From assembly GCF_000012865.1 (NCBI RefSeq), contig NC_007503.1, positions 2,177,001 to 2,241,000 of the forward strand: a DNA stretch of 64,000 nt, read 5' to 3'. The stretch's first letter is position 1, and every line of letters begins with the position of its first letter. The notes beneath the pieces were generated by a model, which saw nothing but the letters and a program-made list of their open reading frames with translations, did no database searches and was not told the DNA's origin. A program made the translations under genes and the position numbers. Source of the stretch: Carboxydothermus hydrogenoformans Z-2901 (lineage in GTDB: Bacteria; Bacillota; Z-2901; Carboxydothermales; Carboxydothermaceae). This document shows, piece by piece, positions 8,652-17,572 of this stretch.

Positions 8652-8677
8652 GGAGCAATTTCCCCTGCCCAAAATAA

Positions 8678-8717
8678 ATGCCCTCTATCGGAAATTTTGG
8701 TAGAGGGCATTTTTGTT
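8678..8717 (+). terminator. Rho-independent terminator after the HD-GYP gene
   Basis: A 10-bp perfect stem (ATGCCCTCTA at 8678-8687 with TAGAGGGCAT at 8701-8710) is followed by TTTTGTT. The remaining bases to 8829 show nothing else recognisable. Confidence 0.9.
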
Positions 8718-8829
8718 AAAAGCATTTTGACAAAAATTAACCTTTTCCTGCAATATTTAAAAAAAATTTTTGTCCGACAATATTAAACGTCCGCCGGATA
8801 ACATCGGTGCAAGCTTCTTTTTCACCCCT

Positions 8830-10503
8830 TTAAACCCCGTCATGGTTTAAATACCTTTTTTTAAACTCAACAAAGCTAAGCTTTTCTTTTATTTCTCCCC
8901 GGTCCATTACCAGAATTTCATCCATCTTTTCTAAACCCCTCAAACGGTGGGTTATATAAACAAGGGTTTTATCCCCCGCTACTTCCCAAATATTATCTAA
9001 AATCTCTTTTTCCGTTATACTATCAAGGCCGGTAGTTGGCTCATCTAAAAGCCAGATAGGAGCATTTTTTAAAAGCAGCCGGGCTATTAAAAGCCTCTGG
9101 CGCTCCCCGCCCGACAAACGTTCCCCCCGCTCTCCTACTTCAAAGGAAAGCTTTAAATGAGAAAGCCTAACTTTTTCGAGTACCGCCAAAAGCTCTTCTT
9201 CCTGAGCTTCAGGTTTGGCAATCCGTAAATTTTCCTCAAGAGTACTGTTAAAAATAAAGCTTTCCTGGCTTACCACCCCAAAAAGGGTCCGCACCGCTTC
9301 CGGAGAAAAGGTCTTAAGTTCTTCACCCCCGAGGAAAATTTCCCCTTTATAATCATAAAAGCGCAAAAGAAGCTTTAAAATACTGCTTTTCCCTGAGCCG
9401 CTGGGGCCCACCACGGCTATCTTTTGCCCCTCCTTTAGAAAAAAGCTCACTTCTTTTAAGGAAGGCTCAACATTTCCTGGGTAAATCAACGTCACCTTTT
9501 TAAACTCTAAAGAAAAGTCGCCGGGTAAATCAGTCCGCCCGGCTCCCTCAATAACCTGCGGGGGCTCGTTTAATATGGAAAAAATCCTTCTGGCACTTTC
9601 CTTGCTTTCCTCCCAGTACTGCCGGGCCGCAGCTGCCGGTAAAACTGCTTCAAAAGAAGTTTGCACCACTAAAACCACAAGAGCAATAAGCACTCCGGAA
9701 AGTTTTCCCTGGGAACTTAAGTAGACTGCCAGAAGTAACGCTAAAAAGCCGGAAAAATGACTTAAAAAGAAAACAGTGCTCTCCGAGAAAGCAGTTAAAT
9801 TTGCCGCCATCTTACGTAAAGCTATAAGTTTTTGGGAAAGCTTTTGGACCCCTAAAACCTTTTCCTCCAAACTATTGTTGGTTTTTAAATCAATATACCC
9901 GAGGATTAGTTCCCCAATGCCGTCGGCTAAAAAAGCTCGCTCCGTGCGAAGTTTTTGGGTAAATTCCAAGCGCTTCTTTCCCAGAAAGGCGGGTAAAAAA
10001 ATGGTTGCAATTATAAATCCTGAAAAGAGGAGTAAGGAAAACCAAAAAGAAAATCTCCATAAAAAAATCCCGGCTAAAATTAAAACCCACAATATCACAA
10101 GGTACGGATAAACCGCCCGTAAGAAAAAGTTTTGTAAGCTTTCCACATCCGCCACCATCCGGGACAGTAAATCGGTGCTGCGGGCTTTTTGGAAAATTGC
10201 CGGAGCTTTGGGTTCTACTTTTTCGTAAAAAAACTTACGGATTTCGGCTAAAAAATTAAAAGTGGTCTTATGGGAAAAATACCGTTCCAAATACCGAAAG
10301 ACCGCCCGGGAAAGTCCGAAAAATCTCACGCCTACAATGGTCAGGGTCAAAGTATACGCCCAGGGCTTAAGCGCTGCTTTGGAAATAAGATAAGCCGATG
10401 TGGCAAATAAGCCAACACTGCTTACCACGGTAAGCGTCCCGAGAAATACCGCCAACAAAACTCCCCTAAGATCGTTTTGTAAAATTTTAAATAATTGTTT
10501 CAT
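8830..10503 (-). CDS. cydC: ABC exporter subunit CydC (cytochrome bd assembly)
   Basis: 557 residues: an N-terminal six-helix ABC exporter domain (about 1-310) and a C-terminal ATPase with Walker A GPSGSGKSS, signature LSGGERQRLL and Walker B WLLDEPTTGLD. CydC pairs with CydD to export reduced thiols (cysteine, glutathione-type compounds) to the outer face, which is needed to mature cytochrome bd. The start codon overlaps the cydD stop as ATGA, so the two are translationally coupled. The identification is strengthened by the neighbouring cydAB genes. It is the last gene of the cyd cluster. Confidence 0.92.
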   Translation of the reverse strand: MKQLFKILQNDLRGVLLAVFLGTLTVVSSVGLFATSAYLISKAALKPWAYTLTLTIVGVRFFGLSRAVFRYLERYFSHKTTFNFLAEIRKFFYEKVEPKAPAIFQKARSTDLLSRMVADVESLQNFFLRAVYPYLVILWVLILAGIFLWRFSFWFSLLLFSGFIIATIFLPAFLGKKRLEFTQKLRTERAFLADGIGELILGYIDLKTNNSLEEKVLGVQKLSQKLIALRKMAANLTAFSESTVFFLSHFSGFLALLLAVYLSSQGKLSGVLIALVVLVVQTSFEAVLPAAAARQYWEESKESARRIFSILNEPPQVIEGAGRTDLPGDFSLEFKKVTLIYPGNVEPSLKEVSFFLKEGQKIAVVGPSGSGKSSILKLLLRFYDYKGEIFLGGEELKTFSPEAVRTLFGVVSQESFIFNSTLEENLRIAKPEAQEEELLAVLEKVRLSHLKLSFEVGERGERLSGGERQRLLIARLLLKNAPIWLLDEPTTGLDSITEKEILDNIWEVAGDKTLVYITHRLRGLEKMDEILVMDRGEIKEKLSFVEFKKRYLNHDGV

Positions 10504-12224
10504 ACTTCCCCCCGGTAAGCTGTAATTAATTGCCGGTATAATTCATTTTCCGCTAAAAGCTGTTCGTGCCTTCCCATACCCCGGATCTCTCCCCGGTCTA
10601 TCAAAATGATTTTATCCGCCCGGTAGAGACTCGAAAGGCGATGGGCTATGATGATTACCGTCCGGTTTTGGAAAAGCTCATCAAAGGCTTTTTCCAAAAG
10701 TTTTTCGGTATGAGCATCAAGACCTGCGGTTGGCTCATCTAAAATTACAATTTTTGCGTCTTTTAAAAACACCCGGGCTAAAGCAATTCGCTGGCGTTCC
10801 CCACCGGATAACCCCCGCCCTCCTTCGCCAACCTTGGTGTCATAACCCTGCGGAAGTTCGGCAATAAATTGATGGGCCCCGGCTAAACTCGCCGCCCGTT
10901 TAATTTCTTCGCCCTTTGCTCCTTTTTTCCCAAGGGCAATATTTTCCGCTATACTTCCCGGAAAAATAAAGGGCGTCTGATGAAGATAACCCACCTGGTC
11001 ATACCAGTCTTTTTCCTTAAGTTCCCAGAGGGGAACCCCATTTATTAATATTTCTCCTTCTGCCGGTCGCATAAGCCCCAGCAGAAGCTTTACCAGGGTA
11101 GACTTACCAGCCCCGCTGGGTCCAACAATCGCAACCTTTTCCAAAGGCTTTATCGTAAGATTAATATTTTTAAGAACTTCTTTACCCGGTATATAACTAT
11201 GACTTACCTGTTTAAGGATAATTTCCGGTGGAGAATCCCAGGTAATAGACCGCTTATTTAAAAAGACCCGGCTTTCTTTTTCCTCTATTATTGTCCACAG
11301 TTTTTGCGAAAACGCTATCGCCGTTCTGCCCGCATGAAAACTGCTTCCAAGATTCCTTAAAGGTAAATAAAGTTCCGGTGCTAACAGTAAAACAAAAAAC
11401 GCCTGTAAAAACTCCATTTTTCCGTATAAAAGCCTTAACCCCACTTCTACCGCCACCATCGCGGTGCTGATGGTAGCTAAAACTTCCAGGGCAAGGGCTG
11501 AAAGAAAAGCAACCCTTAACACCTCCATGGTGGCATCCCGGAACATTAAACCGCTTTTTTTAAGCTCATTAACCTGCTCTTTACTCCGGCCAAAGGCCTT
11601 TAAGTCCGCTATCCCCTGTAAAAGCTCGAAAAACTTGCCGCTCAAGCGGGATAAGCTGCTCCACTGTTTTTGGGCCAGTTTCTCGGCAAAACTTCCAATC
11701 AGCATCATAAAAACGGGAATTAACGGAGCGGTTAGCAGCATAATTATTCCGGAAATAAGGTCTAAAGCTAAAACCACTACCAAAATCATTAAAGGTATGA
11801 TCCCGGCACTTATTAGTTGCGGAAGATACCGGGCATAGTAAACCTCGAGACTTTCTACCCCTTCTAAAATCAGAGTTAAAAGCTCTCCCGTTTTTTCCGG
11901 CAGTAAAACTTTTGTCCCCAATGCTGCTATTTTTTCCAAAAGCACATTCCGTATTTCGCCGGTAACTTTAGAAGCAAGATTGGCCCCTACCTTTTCTCCA
12001 AAATAACCCAAACTAAATCTTAAGGTAACGATAAGAAATAATGCCGGGAAAAACGGCCAAAGTTCCCCAAGCCCTTTTTTAGCTAAAAAGGCCCCGTTGA
12101 TGATATACGCTATTAAATAAGCCTGGGCAATAATCGCACCGCCGCTTATAAACGACGTTAAAGCGATTTTAACTAAATACCCTTTATATTTTAGCGCTTC
12201 TTGATTTAATCTTTTTTCGATCAT
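10500..12224 (-). CDS. cydD: ABC exporter subunit CydD (cytochrome bd assembly)
   Basis: 574 residues. Transmembrane helices fill about residues 18-310. The ATPase follows: Walker A GPSGAGKSTLV, a Q-loop near YLHQTPFIFPGS, signature GLSGGERQRIALA and Walker B VILDEPTAGLD. It is the partner of CydC and of the same length class. A hairpin with a short T run separates it from cydB upstream, so cydDC may be read partly from its own promoter and partly by readthrough from cydAB. Confidence 0.92.
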   Translation of the reverse strand: MIEKRLNQEALKYKGYLVKIALTSFISGGAIIAQAYLIAYIINGAFLAKKGLGELWPFFPALFLIVTLRFSLGYFGEKVGANLASKVTGEIRNVLLEKIAALGTKVLLPEKTGELLTLILEGVESLEVYYARYLPQLISAGIIPLMILVVVLALDLISGIIMLLTAPLIPVFMMLIGSFAEKLAQKQWSSLSRLSGKFFELLQGIADLKAFGRSKEQVNELKKSGLMFRDATMEVLRVAFLSALALEVLATISTAMVAVEVGLRLLYGKMEFLQAFFVLLLAPELYLPLRNLGSSFHAGRTAIAFSQKLWTIIEEKESRVFLNKRSITWDSPPEIILKQVSHSYIPGKEVLKNINLTIKPLEKVAIVGPSGAGKSTLVKLLLGLMRPAEGEILINGVPLWELKEKDWYDQVGYLHQTPFIFPGSIAENIALGKKGAKGEEIKRAASLAGAHQFIAELPQGYDTKVGEGGRGLSGGERQRIALARVFLKDAKIVILDEPTAGLDAHTEKLLEKAFDELFQNRTVIIIAHRLSSLYRADKIILIDRGEIRGMGRHEQLLAENELYRQLITAYRGEV

Positions 12225-12263
12225 AGCTACCCTCGGTTTTTTCTTTAAATTTTACCATAATAA

Positions 12264-12292
12264 AGGAAAAGCGGCAGCTTTACAGCTACCGC
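12264..12292 (-). terminator. Hairpin between cydB and cydD, likely partial terminator
   Basis: On the minus strand GCGGTAGCT pairs with AGCTGCCGC across a 4-nt loop (one G-U pair), followed by TTTTCCTTT. The weak T run suggests attenuation rather than full stop inside the cyd cluster. Confidence 0.6.
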
Positions 12293-12299
12293 AATATTT

Positions 12300-13316
12300 T
12301 TAATATCCGTTCCGCTCCGGTGAAGCTTTACCCCGAAACACCCGGTAAGTATAGATAGTGTATAAAAGGACGATCGGTACCCCGATTAACGCGACAATGA
12401 GCATTACCTTTAAAGTTAAGGGCGAGGAGGAAGCATTGTAAATTGTAAGATTTTTGACCGGGTCAGTAGCAATTACCCAGTTGGGATAAAGCCCCGCCGC
12501 CACGGTTAAAATCATCGTGGCAAAAGCTATAGATGAAGCGGTAAACACCTTCTGGTAAGCGTTTTTCCGCACCCAGCCCGGGATAAGGATAAGGGATACT
12601 AAGGTTATAAGCGGTAAAACATATAAAAGGGGCAATTTTTGATAATTTTCCCACAAATGCGGTGCTGCCATTTTGCTGTAAATCCCGCCAATTAGCCACA
12701 GTACCAGTAAAATCACGGCAAAATTTTTGCTTAAGTCCCGAGCTCGTTTTTGCTGGTCCCCTTCGGTTTTTAACGCTGCATAGGCCGCCCCCTGCAGCAG
12801 AAAGGCAAAAAGCCCAACAATACCAAAGCACAGGGCAAAAGGTTTTAAAAGGCCAAAAAAGGTACCGGCGTAATTTTGCTCAGCATCTAAAGGTATACCG
12901 TAAACCACATTGCCTACCGCCACTCCAAAAAGAAGGGCCGGTAAGAAACTTCCCAGGAAAAATAAGCCGCCCATCAGCTTTTGCAGTCCCGGAGTATCTA
13001 CTTTAAAGTAGTACTCCACCGCTACCGCCCGGAAAATCAACGCAAACAGTACCAGCATCATCGCCAGGTAAAAACCGCTGAACACCGACGCATAAACCAG
13101 AGGAAAAGCGGCAAAAAGCGCTCCACCGCCGGTTAAAAGCCAAACTTCGTTGCCATCCCACACCGGACCAATGGCATTGATTAAAATTTTTCTTTCCTTA
13201 TCGGTTTTCCCAAGGACGTAAAATAAACTACCCACGCCCAGATCAAAGCCGTCTAAAAGGGCATAGCCGATAATCAATACCCCCACCAGCAAAAACCAGA
13301 CGGTATTTAAATCCAC
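12300..13316 (-). CDS. cydB: Cytochrome bd oxidase subunit II
   Basis: 338 residues from a GTG start one base after the cydA stop. The N-terminus has the CydB hallmark GYALLDGFDLGVG, then GPVWDGNEVWLLTGGGALFAAFP. About eight membrane helices follow. CydB forms the quinol oxidase heterodimer with CydA, reducing O2 to water without proton pumping. In an otherwise anaerobic gene set it most likely serves oxygen or NO protection. Downstream lie cydDC, needed for its assembly. Confidence 0.94.
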   Translation of the reverse strand: MDLNTVWFLLVGVLIIGYALLDGFDLGVGSLFYVLGKTDKERKILINAIGPVWDGNEVWLLTGGGALFAAFPLVYASVFSGFYLAMMLVLFALIFRAVAVEYYFKVDTPGLQKLMGGLFFLGSFLPALLFGVAVGNVVYGIPLDAEQNYAGTFFGLLKPFALCFGIVGLFAFLLQGAAYAALKTEGDQQKRARDLSKNFAVILLVLWLIGGIYSKMAAPHLWENYQKLPLLYVLPLITLVSLILIPGWVRKNAYQKVFTASSIAFATMILTVAAGLYPNWVIATDPVKNLTIYNASSSPLTLKVMLIVALIGVPIVLLYTIYTYRVFRGKASPERNGY

Positions 13317-13317
13317 C

Positions 13318-14655
13318 CTACGCCACCTCCCTTTCCGCTACACCCAAAGCATTTTCATTATGGGTCTTAACGGTCCGCACCATCAGGTAAAGCATCAAAC
13401 CGCCCAGGAAAAGGTACACAGCTATGAATAATAAATTGGTCAACACTAACTGCCCTGGGTCAAGCTTCGAGACCGCATCGGAAGTTTTTAAAAGACCGTA
13501 AACAATCCAGGGCTGACGCCCGACCTCGGCGGTTATCCACCCCAATTCATTGGCAATATAGGGCAGGGGAATAAAGTAAAGGAGGAGTTTTAAAAGCAAC
13601 CGGTTATTGTAAATTTTGCCCCGGATAAGCTCCACCACCGCCCACAAAAGGGCCAATGCCATTAAAATCCCGAGACCTACCATTAAATGGAATGAAAGGA
13701 AAGTTGGTAATATCGGCGGCCGTTCCTCCCGGGGAAACTCTTTAATACCCTTTACAGGCTGATTTACATCACCGTGAGCAAGATAGCTTAAAAGACCCGG
13801 AACTCCTATTTCAAAGACATTTTTCTCGTTTTTGGTATCCGGCCAACCTAAAATAAGGAGGGGAGCTTTTTCCTGGGTCTCCCAGAGGCCTTCAAAGGCA
13901 GCTAACTTAGCCGGTTGAGTTACCGCCACCTGTTTGGCATGAATATCGCCAAAATAAATCTGCAAAAGGGCAAAGATAAGTCCAAAGATTATCCCAACTC
14001 GTAAAGACGGCCTGGCAATTTCCACATTTTTCTTGCGTAAGAGATAGTAAGCGCTTATACCCATAACAAAGAAGGCCGCAGTTACATAAGCTCCATCCAA
14101 AGTGTGCAAAAAGCGCGGCAAGGTAGACGGGCTAAATACCGCTTCTTTAAAGCTTGTAAGAATTGCCCGGCCCCCTTCCAGCTTATAACCCGCCGGCGTT
14201 TGCTGCCAGGAGTTAGCAGCGATAATCCAAAAAGCTGAAAGGTTTGTGCCAAAAGCAACCAAGACCGCACTTAAAAACCGCATTCCCCGGGAAATCTTAT
14301 CCCGACCAAAGAGCAGAAGACCGATAAACGTGGACTCTAAGAAAAAGGCAAAAACTCCTTCCGCCGCCAGAGGTGCTCCAAAAATATCCCCCACAAACCG
14401 GGAATAGTCAGCCCAGTTGGTGCCAAATTGAAATTCCATGGTAATCCCGGAAGCTACTCCAACCGCAAAATTAATGGCAAAAAGTTTAGTCCAAAACCGG
14501 GCCATTTTATCCCAAACCTCGTCGTTAGTCCTCCAGTACTTGTACTCCATGTAAGCGATCAGCACTGCTAAACCCAAGGTAAGGGGTACGTAGAAAAAGT
14601 GGAAAATAGCGGTTATGGTAAACTGCAAACGGGATAACGCCGTGAGATCCATCAT
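13318..14655 (-). CDS. cydA: Cytochrome bd oxidase subunit I
   Basis: 445 residues, the short Q-loop length typical of Gram-positive members. Visible features: the FHFFYVPLTLG segment, whose His18 is the expected heme b595 ligand; a His in FLHTLDGAYVTAAFF matching the heme b558 ligand region; and the signature GRQPWIVYGLLKTSDAVS. It binds hemes b558, b595 and d and oxidises menaquinol at the membrane. It is the first structural gene after the Rrf2 regulator. An inverted repeat that matches the one in front of the regulator lies 17 bases upstream of its start. Confidence 0.95.
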   Translation of the reverse strand: MMDLTALSRLQFTITAIFHFFYVPLTLGLAVLIAYMEYKYWRTNDEVWDKMARFWTKLFAINFAVGVASGITMEFQFGTNWADYSRFVGDIFGAPLAAEGVFAFFLESTFIGLLLFGRDKISRGMRFLSAVLVAFGTNLSAFWIIAANSWQQTPAGYKLEGGRAILTSFKEAVFSPSTLPRFLHTLDGAYVTAAFFVMGISAYYLLRKKNVEIARPSLRVGIIFGLIFALLQIYFGDIHAKQVAVTQPAKLAAFEGLWETQEKAPLLILGWPDTKNEKNVFEIGVPGLLSYLAHGDVNQPVKGIKEFPREERPPILPTFLSFHLMVGLGILMALALLWAVVELIRGKIYNNRLLLKLLLYFIPLPYIANELGWITAEVGRQPWIVYGLLKTSDAVSKLDPGQLVLTNLLFIAVYLFLGGLMLYLMVRTVKTHNENALGVAEREVA

Positions 14656-14671
14656 CCACCCTCCTTAAAAA

Positions 14672-14688
14672 TATACTTTTTTAGTATA
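14672..14688. promoter_or_regulatory. Putative Rrf2 operator upstream of cydA
   Basis: TATACT at 14672-14677 and AGTATA at 14683-14688 form an inverted repeat with a 5-base TTTTT spacer. The core ATACT-N5-AGTAT is identical to the site in front of the regulator gene (15141-15155), which makes chance unlikely. Its place just upstream of the cydA ribosome site fits repression. Confidence 0.7.
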
Positions 14689-14705
14689 GTTTTGGGCAAA
14701 ATTTT

Positions 14706-15125
14706 TTAAAGGTTTTGCTCCCTTTCCAAAATTTTTTTAAAACTCACCGTTCCCAGCCGGGCAATGATATCATTTTGGATTAAGGAAAGCTCTTGGTGAA
14801 TGGCACACCGGCCACCCCGCTGACTGGTGCAATACTGGGGATCGATTAAGCAGCGGTTAATCTTTACCGGTCCCTCCACCGCTTCCACCACATCTAAAAG
14901 TGTTATTTCTTCCGGATCTTTAGCTAAACTAAAACCGCCCCCCACCCCGCGGTAAGATTTTACAATCCCCGCTTGTCCCAGCTGCCGCAGGATTTTTAGC
15001 AAAAACCTTAAGGGGATATTTTCCCGCCCGGCAATTTCCTGGGCTTCTACCACCTCCCCATTCCCTTTTCTCGCCAAGTACAATACCGCCCGAAATGCAT
15101 AATCGGTTGCCTGAGTTAGATTCAT
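14706..15125 (-). CDS. Rrf2-family transcriptional regulator with three conserved Cys
   Basis: 139 residues from the ATG at 15125, chosen because GGAGGAAGAG precedes it; the TTG at 15137 lies on top of that site. The N-terminal winged helix (MNLTQATDYAFRAVLYLA, then EIAGRENIPLRFLLKIL and GGFSLAKDPEEITLLDVVEA) is typical of Rrf2. C92, C99 and C107 occupy the cluster-binding loop used by IscR and NsrR, so a [2Fe-2S] or [4Fe-4S] sensor is expected. It lies directly upstream of cydABDC on the same strand, and matching operators lie before both itself and cydA. Control of cytochrome bd by oxygen, NO or iron status, with autoregulation, is inferred. Confidence 0.88.
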   Translation of the reverse strand: MNLTQATDYAFRAVLYLARKGNGEVVEAQEIAGRENIPLRFLLKILRQLGQAGIVKSYRGVGGGFSLAKDPEEITLLDVVEAVEGPVKINRCLIDPQYCTSQRGGRCAIHQELSLIQNDIIARLGTVSFKKILEREQNL

Positions 15126-15140
15126 CTCTTCCTCCAAAGT

Positions 15141-15155
15141 ATACTAAAATAGTAT
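15141..15155. promoter_or_regulatory. Putative Rrf2 operator upstream of its own gene
   Basis: ATACT-AAAAT-AGTAT, a 15-base inverted repeat, sits 16 bases upstream of the regulator's ATG and just before its ribosome site. It shares both half-sites and spacing with the site before cydA. Confidence 0.7.
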
Positions 15156-15239
15156 TGTTTTCTTTAAAATAAACCATTTATATCCCTTTTGTCAAGTAGT
15201 AATTTGGGAATAGTCCCCATTTTTATACTTTACTATAAC

Positions 15240-16499
15240 TCAGAACCGTCCCTCCTGGGGTAGTTCTTGAACCTGGGAAAGCTTTTTCTCGATATTTCTG
15301 GTTTTCTTTACGGCATTGTCGATTTCATTGGTGGCAGCTTCAAGTTTTTTCCGGGTTTTATCCAGAGCTTCCCCGAAACGGGCAAATTCGGTTTTTACTT
15401 CCCCCAGGAGGGTCCAGACTTCAAGAGAGCGCTTTTCAATAGCCAGGGTTCTAAAGCCCATCTGCAGGCTATTTAAAAAAGCCGCTAACGTAGTAGGTCC
15501 GGCTACGGCAACGCGATATTCCCGCTGAAGCCTTTCTACCAAACCATTTCTTCTTAAGACCTCGGCATATAAACCTTCCGAAGGCAAAAACATAATAGCA
15601 AAATCGGTGGTATGGGGAGGATCTAAGTATTTTTCCCGGATTTTCCTGGCTTCATCCTTAATTCTATTTTCCAACGCTTTGGCGGCTTCTTCGGCTAAAA
15701 GCGCATCTCCTTTATCGATAGCATCCAGTAATCGCTGGTAATCCTCGGTAGGAAACTTTGCATCAATGGGGAGCCACACCGGGCCATCCTTTTGCCCGGG
15801 AAGCTTAATGGCAAATTCTACCCGCTCCTCCGAACCTTTTTTCGTGGCGATGTTTTTCTCGTACTGCTCCGGGGCAAAAATCTGCTCTAAAATTGCCCCA
15901 AGCTGAATTTCACCAAGGGTTCCCCTGGTTTTAACGTTGGTTAAAACTTTCTTTAAGTCTCCCACTCCCGCCGCTAAAGCCTGCATTTCTCCCAAGCCCC
16001 GTTGTACCTGCTCTAACCGCTCGCTAATAAGCCGAAAGGATTCCGAAAGCCGTCGCTCCAGCGTGCCCTGAAGCTTTTCATCGACGGTAGCCCGCATTTC
16101 CTCCAGCTTTTTAGCGTTATCCTCCTGCAAGCGATGAAGATTATCCTCTACCGTTTTCCGCACCGCTTCCAACCGCTGCTCGGTTTGCAGCATAAGCCCG
16201 GAAAGCTGTCTTTCTACCGCCTCTAACTGATTTTTCTGTAAAATCCCGATCTGACTTAAAGACCCAAGCATGGTATCGCGAAAATCTCTTAAGCTGTCGC
16301 TTAGGTCTTTTCGGTTTTGGGCAGCTTCCTCCCGCAGGGTACTATTAAGACTGCTTAAAAGTTCCTTGAGAAAGTTAATGCCGGTAAGAAGGCTTTCTCT
16401 TTCCGGAAAACGAATTTTCATAAAAAGGATGATTTGGAAAATAAGGATGATAAAAAGCAGAATAAAAATAAATATTTCCAAGATTATGTCTCCTTTCAT
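15240..16499 (-). CDS. rmuC: RmuC family protein (DNA recombination)
   Basis: 419 residues. There is one N-terminal membrane helix (about residues 4-27), then a long coiled coil rich in Glu/Gln/Leu (about 45-170). The RmuC domain follows (about 185-370) with LGEIQLGAILEQIFAPEQYE, VWLPIDAKFPTEDYQRLLDA, FAIMFLPSEGLYAEVL and AGPTTLAAFLNSLQMGF. A second coiled coil closes the protein. RmuC proteins limit inversion recombination at short repeats in E. coli; the mechanism is unclear. It stands alone, separated from the Rrf2 gene by 114 bases. Confidence 0.92.
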   Translation of the reverse strand: MKGDIILEIFIFILLFIILIFQIILFMKIRFPERESLLTGINFLKELLSSLNSTLREEAAQNRKDLSDSLRDFRDTMLGSLSQIGILQKNQLEAVERQLSGLMLQTEQRLEAVRKTVEDNLHRLQEDNAKKLEEMRATVDEKLQGTLERRLSESFRLISERLEQVQRGLGEMQALAAGVGDLKKVLTNVKTRGTLGEIQLGAILEQIFAPEQYEKNIATKKGSEERVEFAIKLPGQKDGPVWLPIDAKFPTEDYQRLLDAIDKGDALLAEEAAKALENRIKDEARKIREKYLDPPHTTDFAIMFLPSEGLYAEVLRRNGLVERLQREYRVAVAGPTTLAAFLNSLQMGFRTLAIEKRSLEVWTLLGEVKTEFARFGEALDKTRKKLEAATNEIDNAVKKTRNIEKKLSQVQELPQEGRF

Positions 16500-16616
16500 T
16501 TATTATTCCAGTTTCTAACTTCCAACCTCAAACCTCTAAAAGGGACGGCTCTCCAAAAAAACTGTAATCAGTCGTCCATCGGTAATAGATGGCAGGTAAG
16601 AAAAAAGAATTTGCAG

Positions 16617-16644
16617 ACCACCGACCACCTACCACTGACCACCT
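16617..16644 (-). repeat. Degenerate GTGGT/ACCAC intergenic repeat
   Basis: The plus strand reads as repeated ACCAC(C/T)GACC units. The reverse complement is similar to the GTGGTCGGTGGT stretch at 36811-36845, with weaker relatives near 38160-38195. It lies between rmuC and hydE and runs two bases into the hydE stop region. Confidence 0.5.
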
Positions 16645-17569
16645 ATATAATTGTTCTCCCTATGCTCTCGATTCTCCTTTTCAGGCAGGGAAGGCAGGCG
16701 TCGGGATCTTCGTTTACGCAGATTTTACCGGGATAAAGCTGGTAGAGAGGTCGGTACGGTTGCGGGGTCATATTGGGCATAACCACATTGGCCCCCACTT
16801 TTAAGCCAAGCTCCCGGCCCTCGGGATGGATGGTACCAAGGGCCGTAGTGGCAGGGATATTGGCTTTAGGGAGTATAATCCGGGTCAGGGCAATCATTGT
16901 AAGGGTTTGCTCTAAAGTTCCGCCCTTTTCCTTGGCCAGCGGTGTATCCGGATGGGGAATAAAGGGACCAATCCCCACCATCTCCGGTTGCAGCTTCTCC
17001 ATAAACAATAAATCCTCCCAGAGCATATCGTCCGTCTGCCCCGGAAGGCCTACCATATTCCCCGCACCTACCTCGTAACCAAGGTCTTTTAAAGCATAAA
17101 GGCAGCGCACCCGGTTAAAAAAACTTCCGTCCGGATGGAGTACTTCATAAAGTTTACGGTTTGCCGTCTCATGCCGCAAGAGGTAACGATCCGCCCCGGC
17201 TTTTTTTAATTCCCGGTACGCATGAGTAGAAAGTTCCCCGATACTTAAAGTAACGTAGACCCCAAGTTCTTTAATCCGGGAAACTATCCCTACCAGGTCC
17301 TTCAGTTTGTAATAGGGGTCCTCACCGCTCTGGAGTACCACGGTTTTTATCCCAAGAGCAGCAACTTCTTTCGCTCGCTTAATTATCTCCTCGGGGCTCA
17401 TCCGGTAACGGCCAAGCTTTGTATTATCCCGGCGAAGACCGCAGTAAAGGCAGTTTCGCCGGCAGTAGTTGGAAAACTCAATGATTCCCCGAAGATATAC
17501 TACATCCCCTTTTTCCCGGGCTCGAATGCTATCGGCCAAGGCATAGAGTTTATCTTGATAAATTTCCAA
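16643..17569 (-). CDS. hydE: [FeFe]-hydrogenase maturase HydE (radical SAM)
   Basis: 308 residues from a TTG start with a GGGAGG site; an in-frame stop lies just upstream, so the start is firm. Radical-SAM cluster Cys are C36, C40 and C43 (NYCRRNCLYCG). The HydE hallmarks VLQSGEDPYY, ADRYLLRHETAN, GAGNMVGLPGQT, VGIGPFIPHPDTPLA and PATTALGT are all present. The extra cluster site C284, C292, C295 of the Thermotoga enzyme is kept. The N-terminus is about 40 residues shorter than usual. HydE helps build the diiron subcluster of the H-cluster. It is the last gene of the operon with pxpBAC, three bases after pxpC; no hydF, hydG or hydrogenase genes are in the window. Confidence 0.92.
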   Translation of the reverse strand: MEIYQDKLYALADSIRAREKGDVVYLRGIIEFSNYCRRNCLYCGLRRDNTKLGRYRMSPEEIIKRAKEVAALGIKTVVLQSGEDPYYKLKDLVGIVSRIKELGVYVTLSIGELSTHAYRELKKAGADRYLLRHETANRKLYEVLHPDGSFFNRVRCLYALKDLGYEVGAGNMVGLPGQTDDMLWEDLLFMEKLQPEMVGIGPFIPHPDTPLAKEKGGTLEQTLTMIALTRIILPKANIPATTALGTIHPEGRELGLKVGANVVMPNMTPQPYRPLYQLYPGKICVNEDPDACLPCLKRRIESIGRTII

Positions 17570-17572
17570 AGA

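Noticed and set aside
8740-8829. Possible small RNA or operator around the CCGACAATATT sequence
   Set aside because: Short AT-rich inverted pieces only; nothing beyond chance could be supported.
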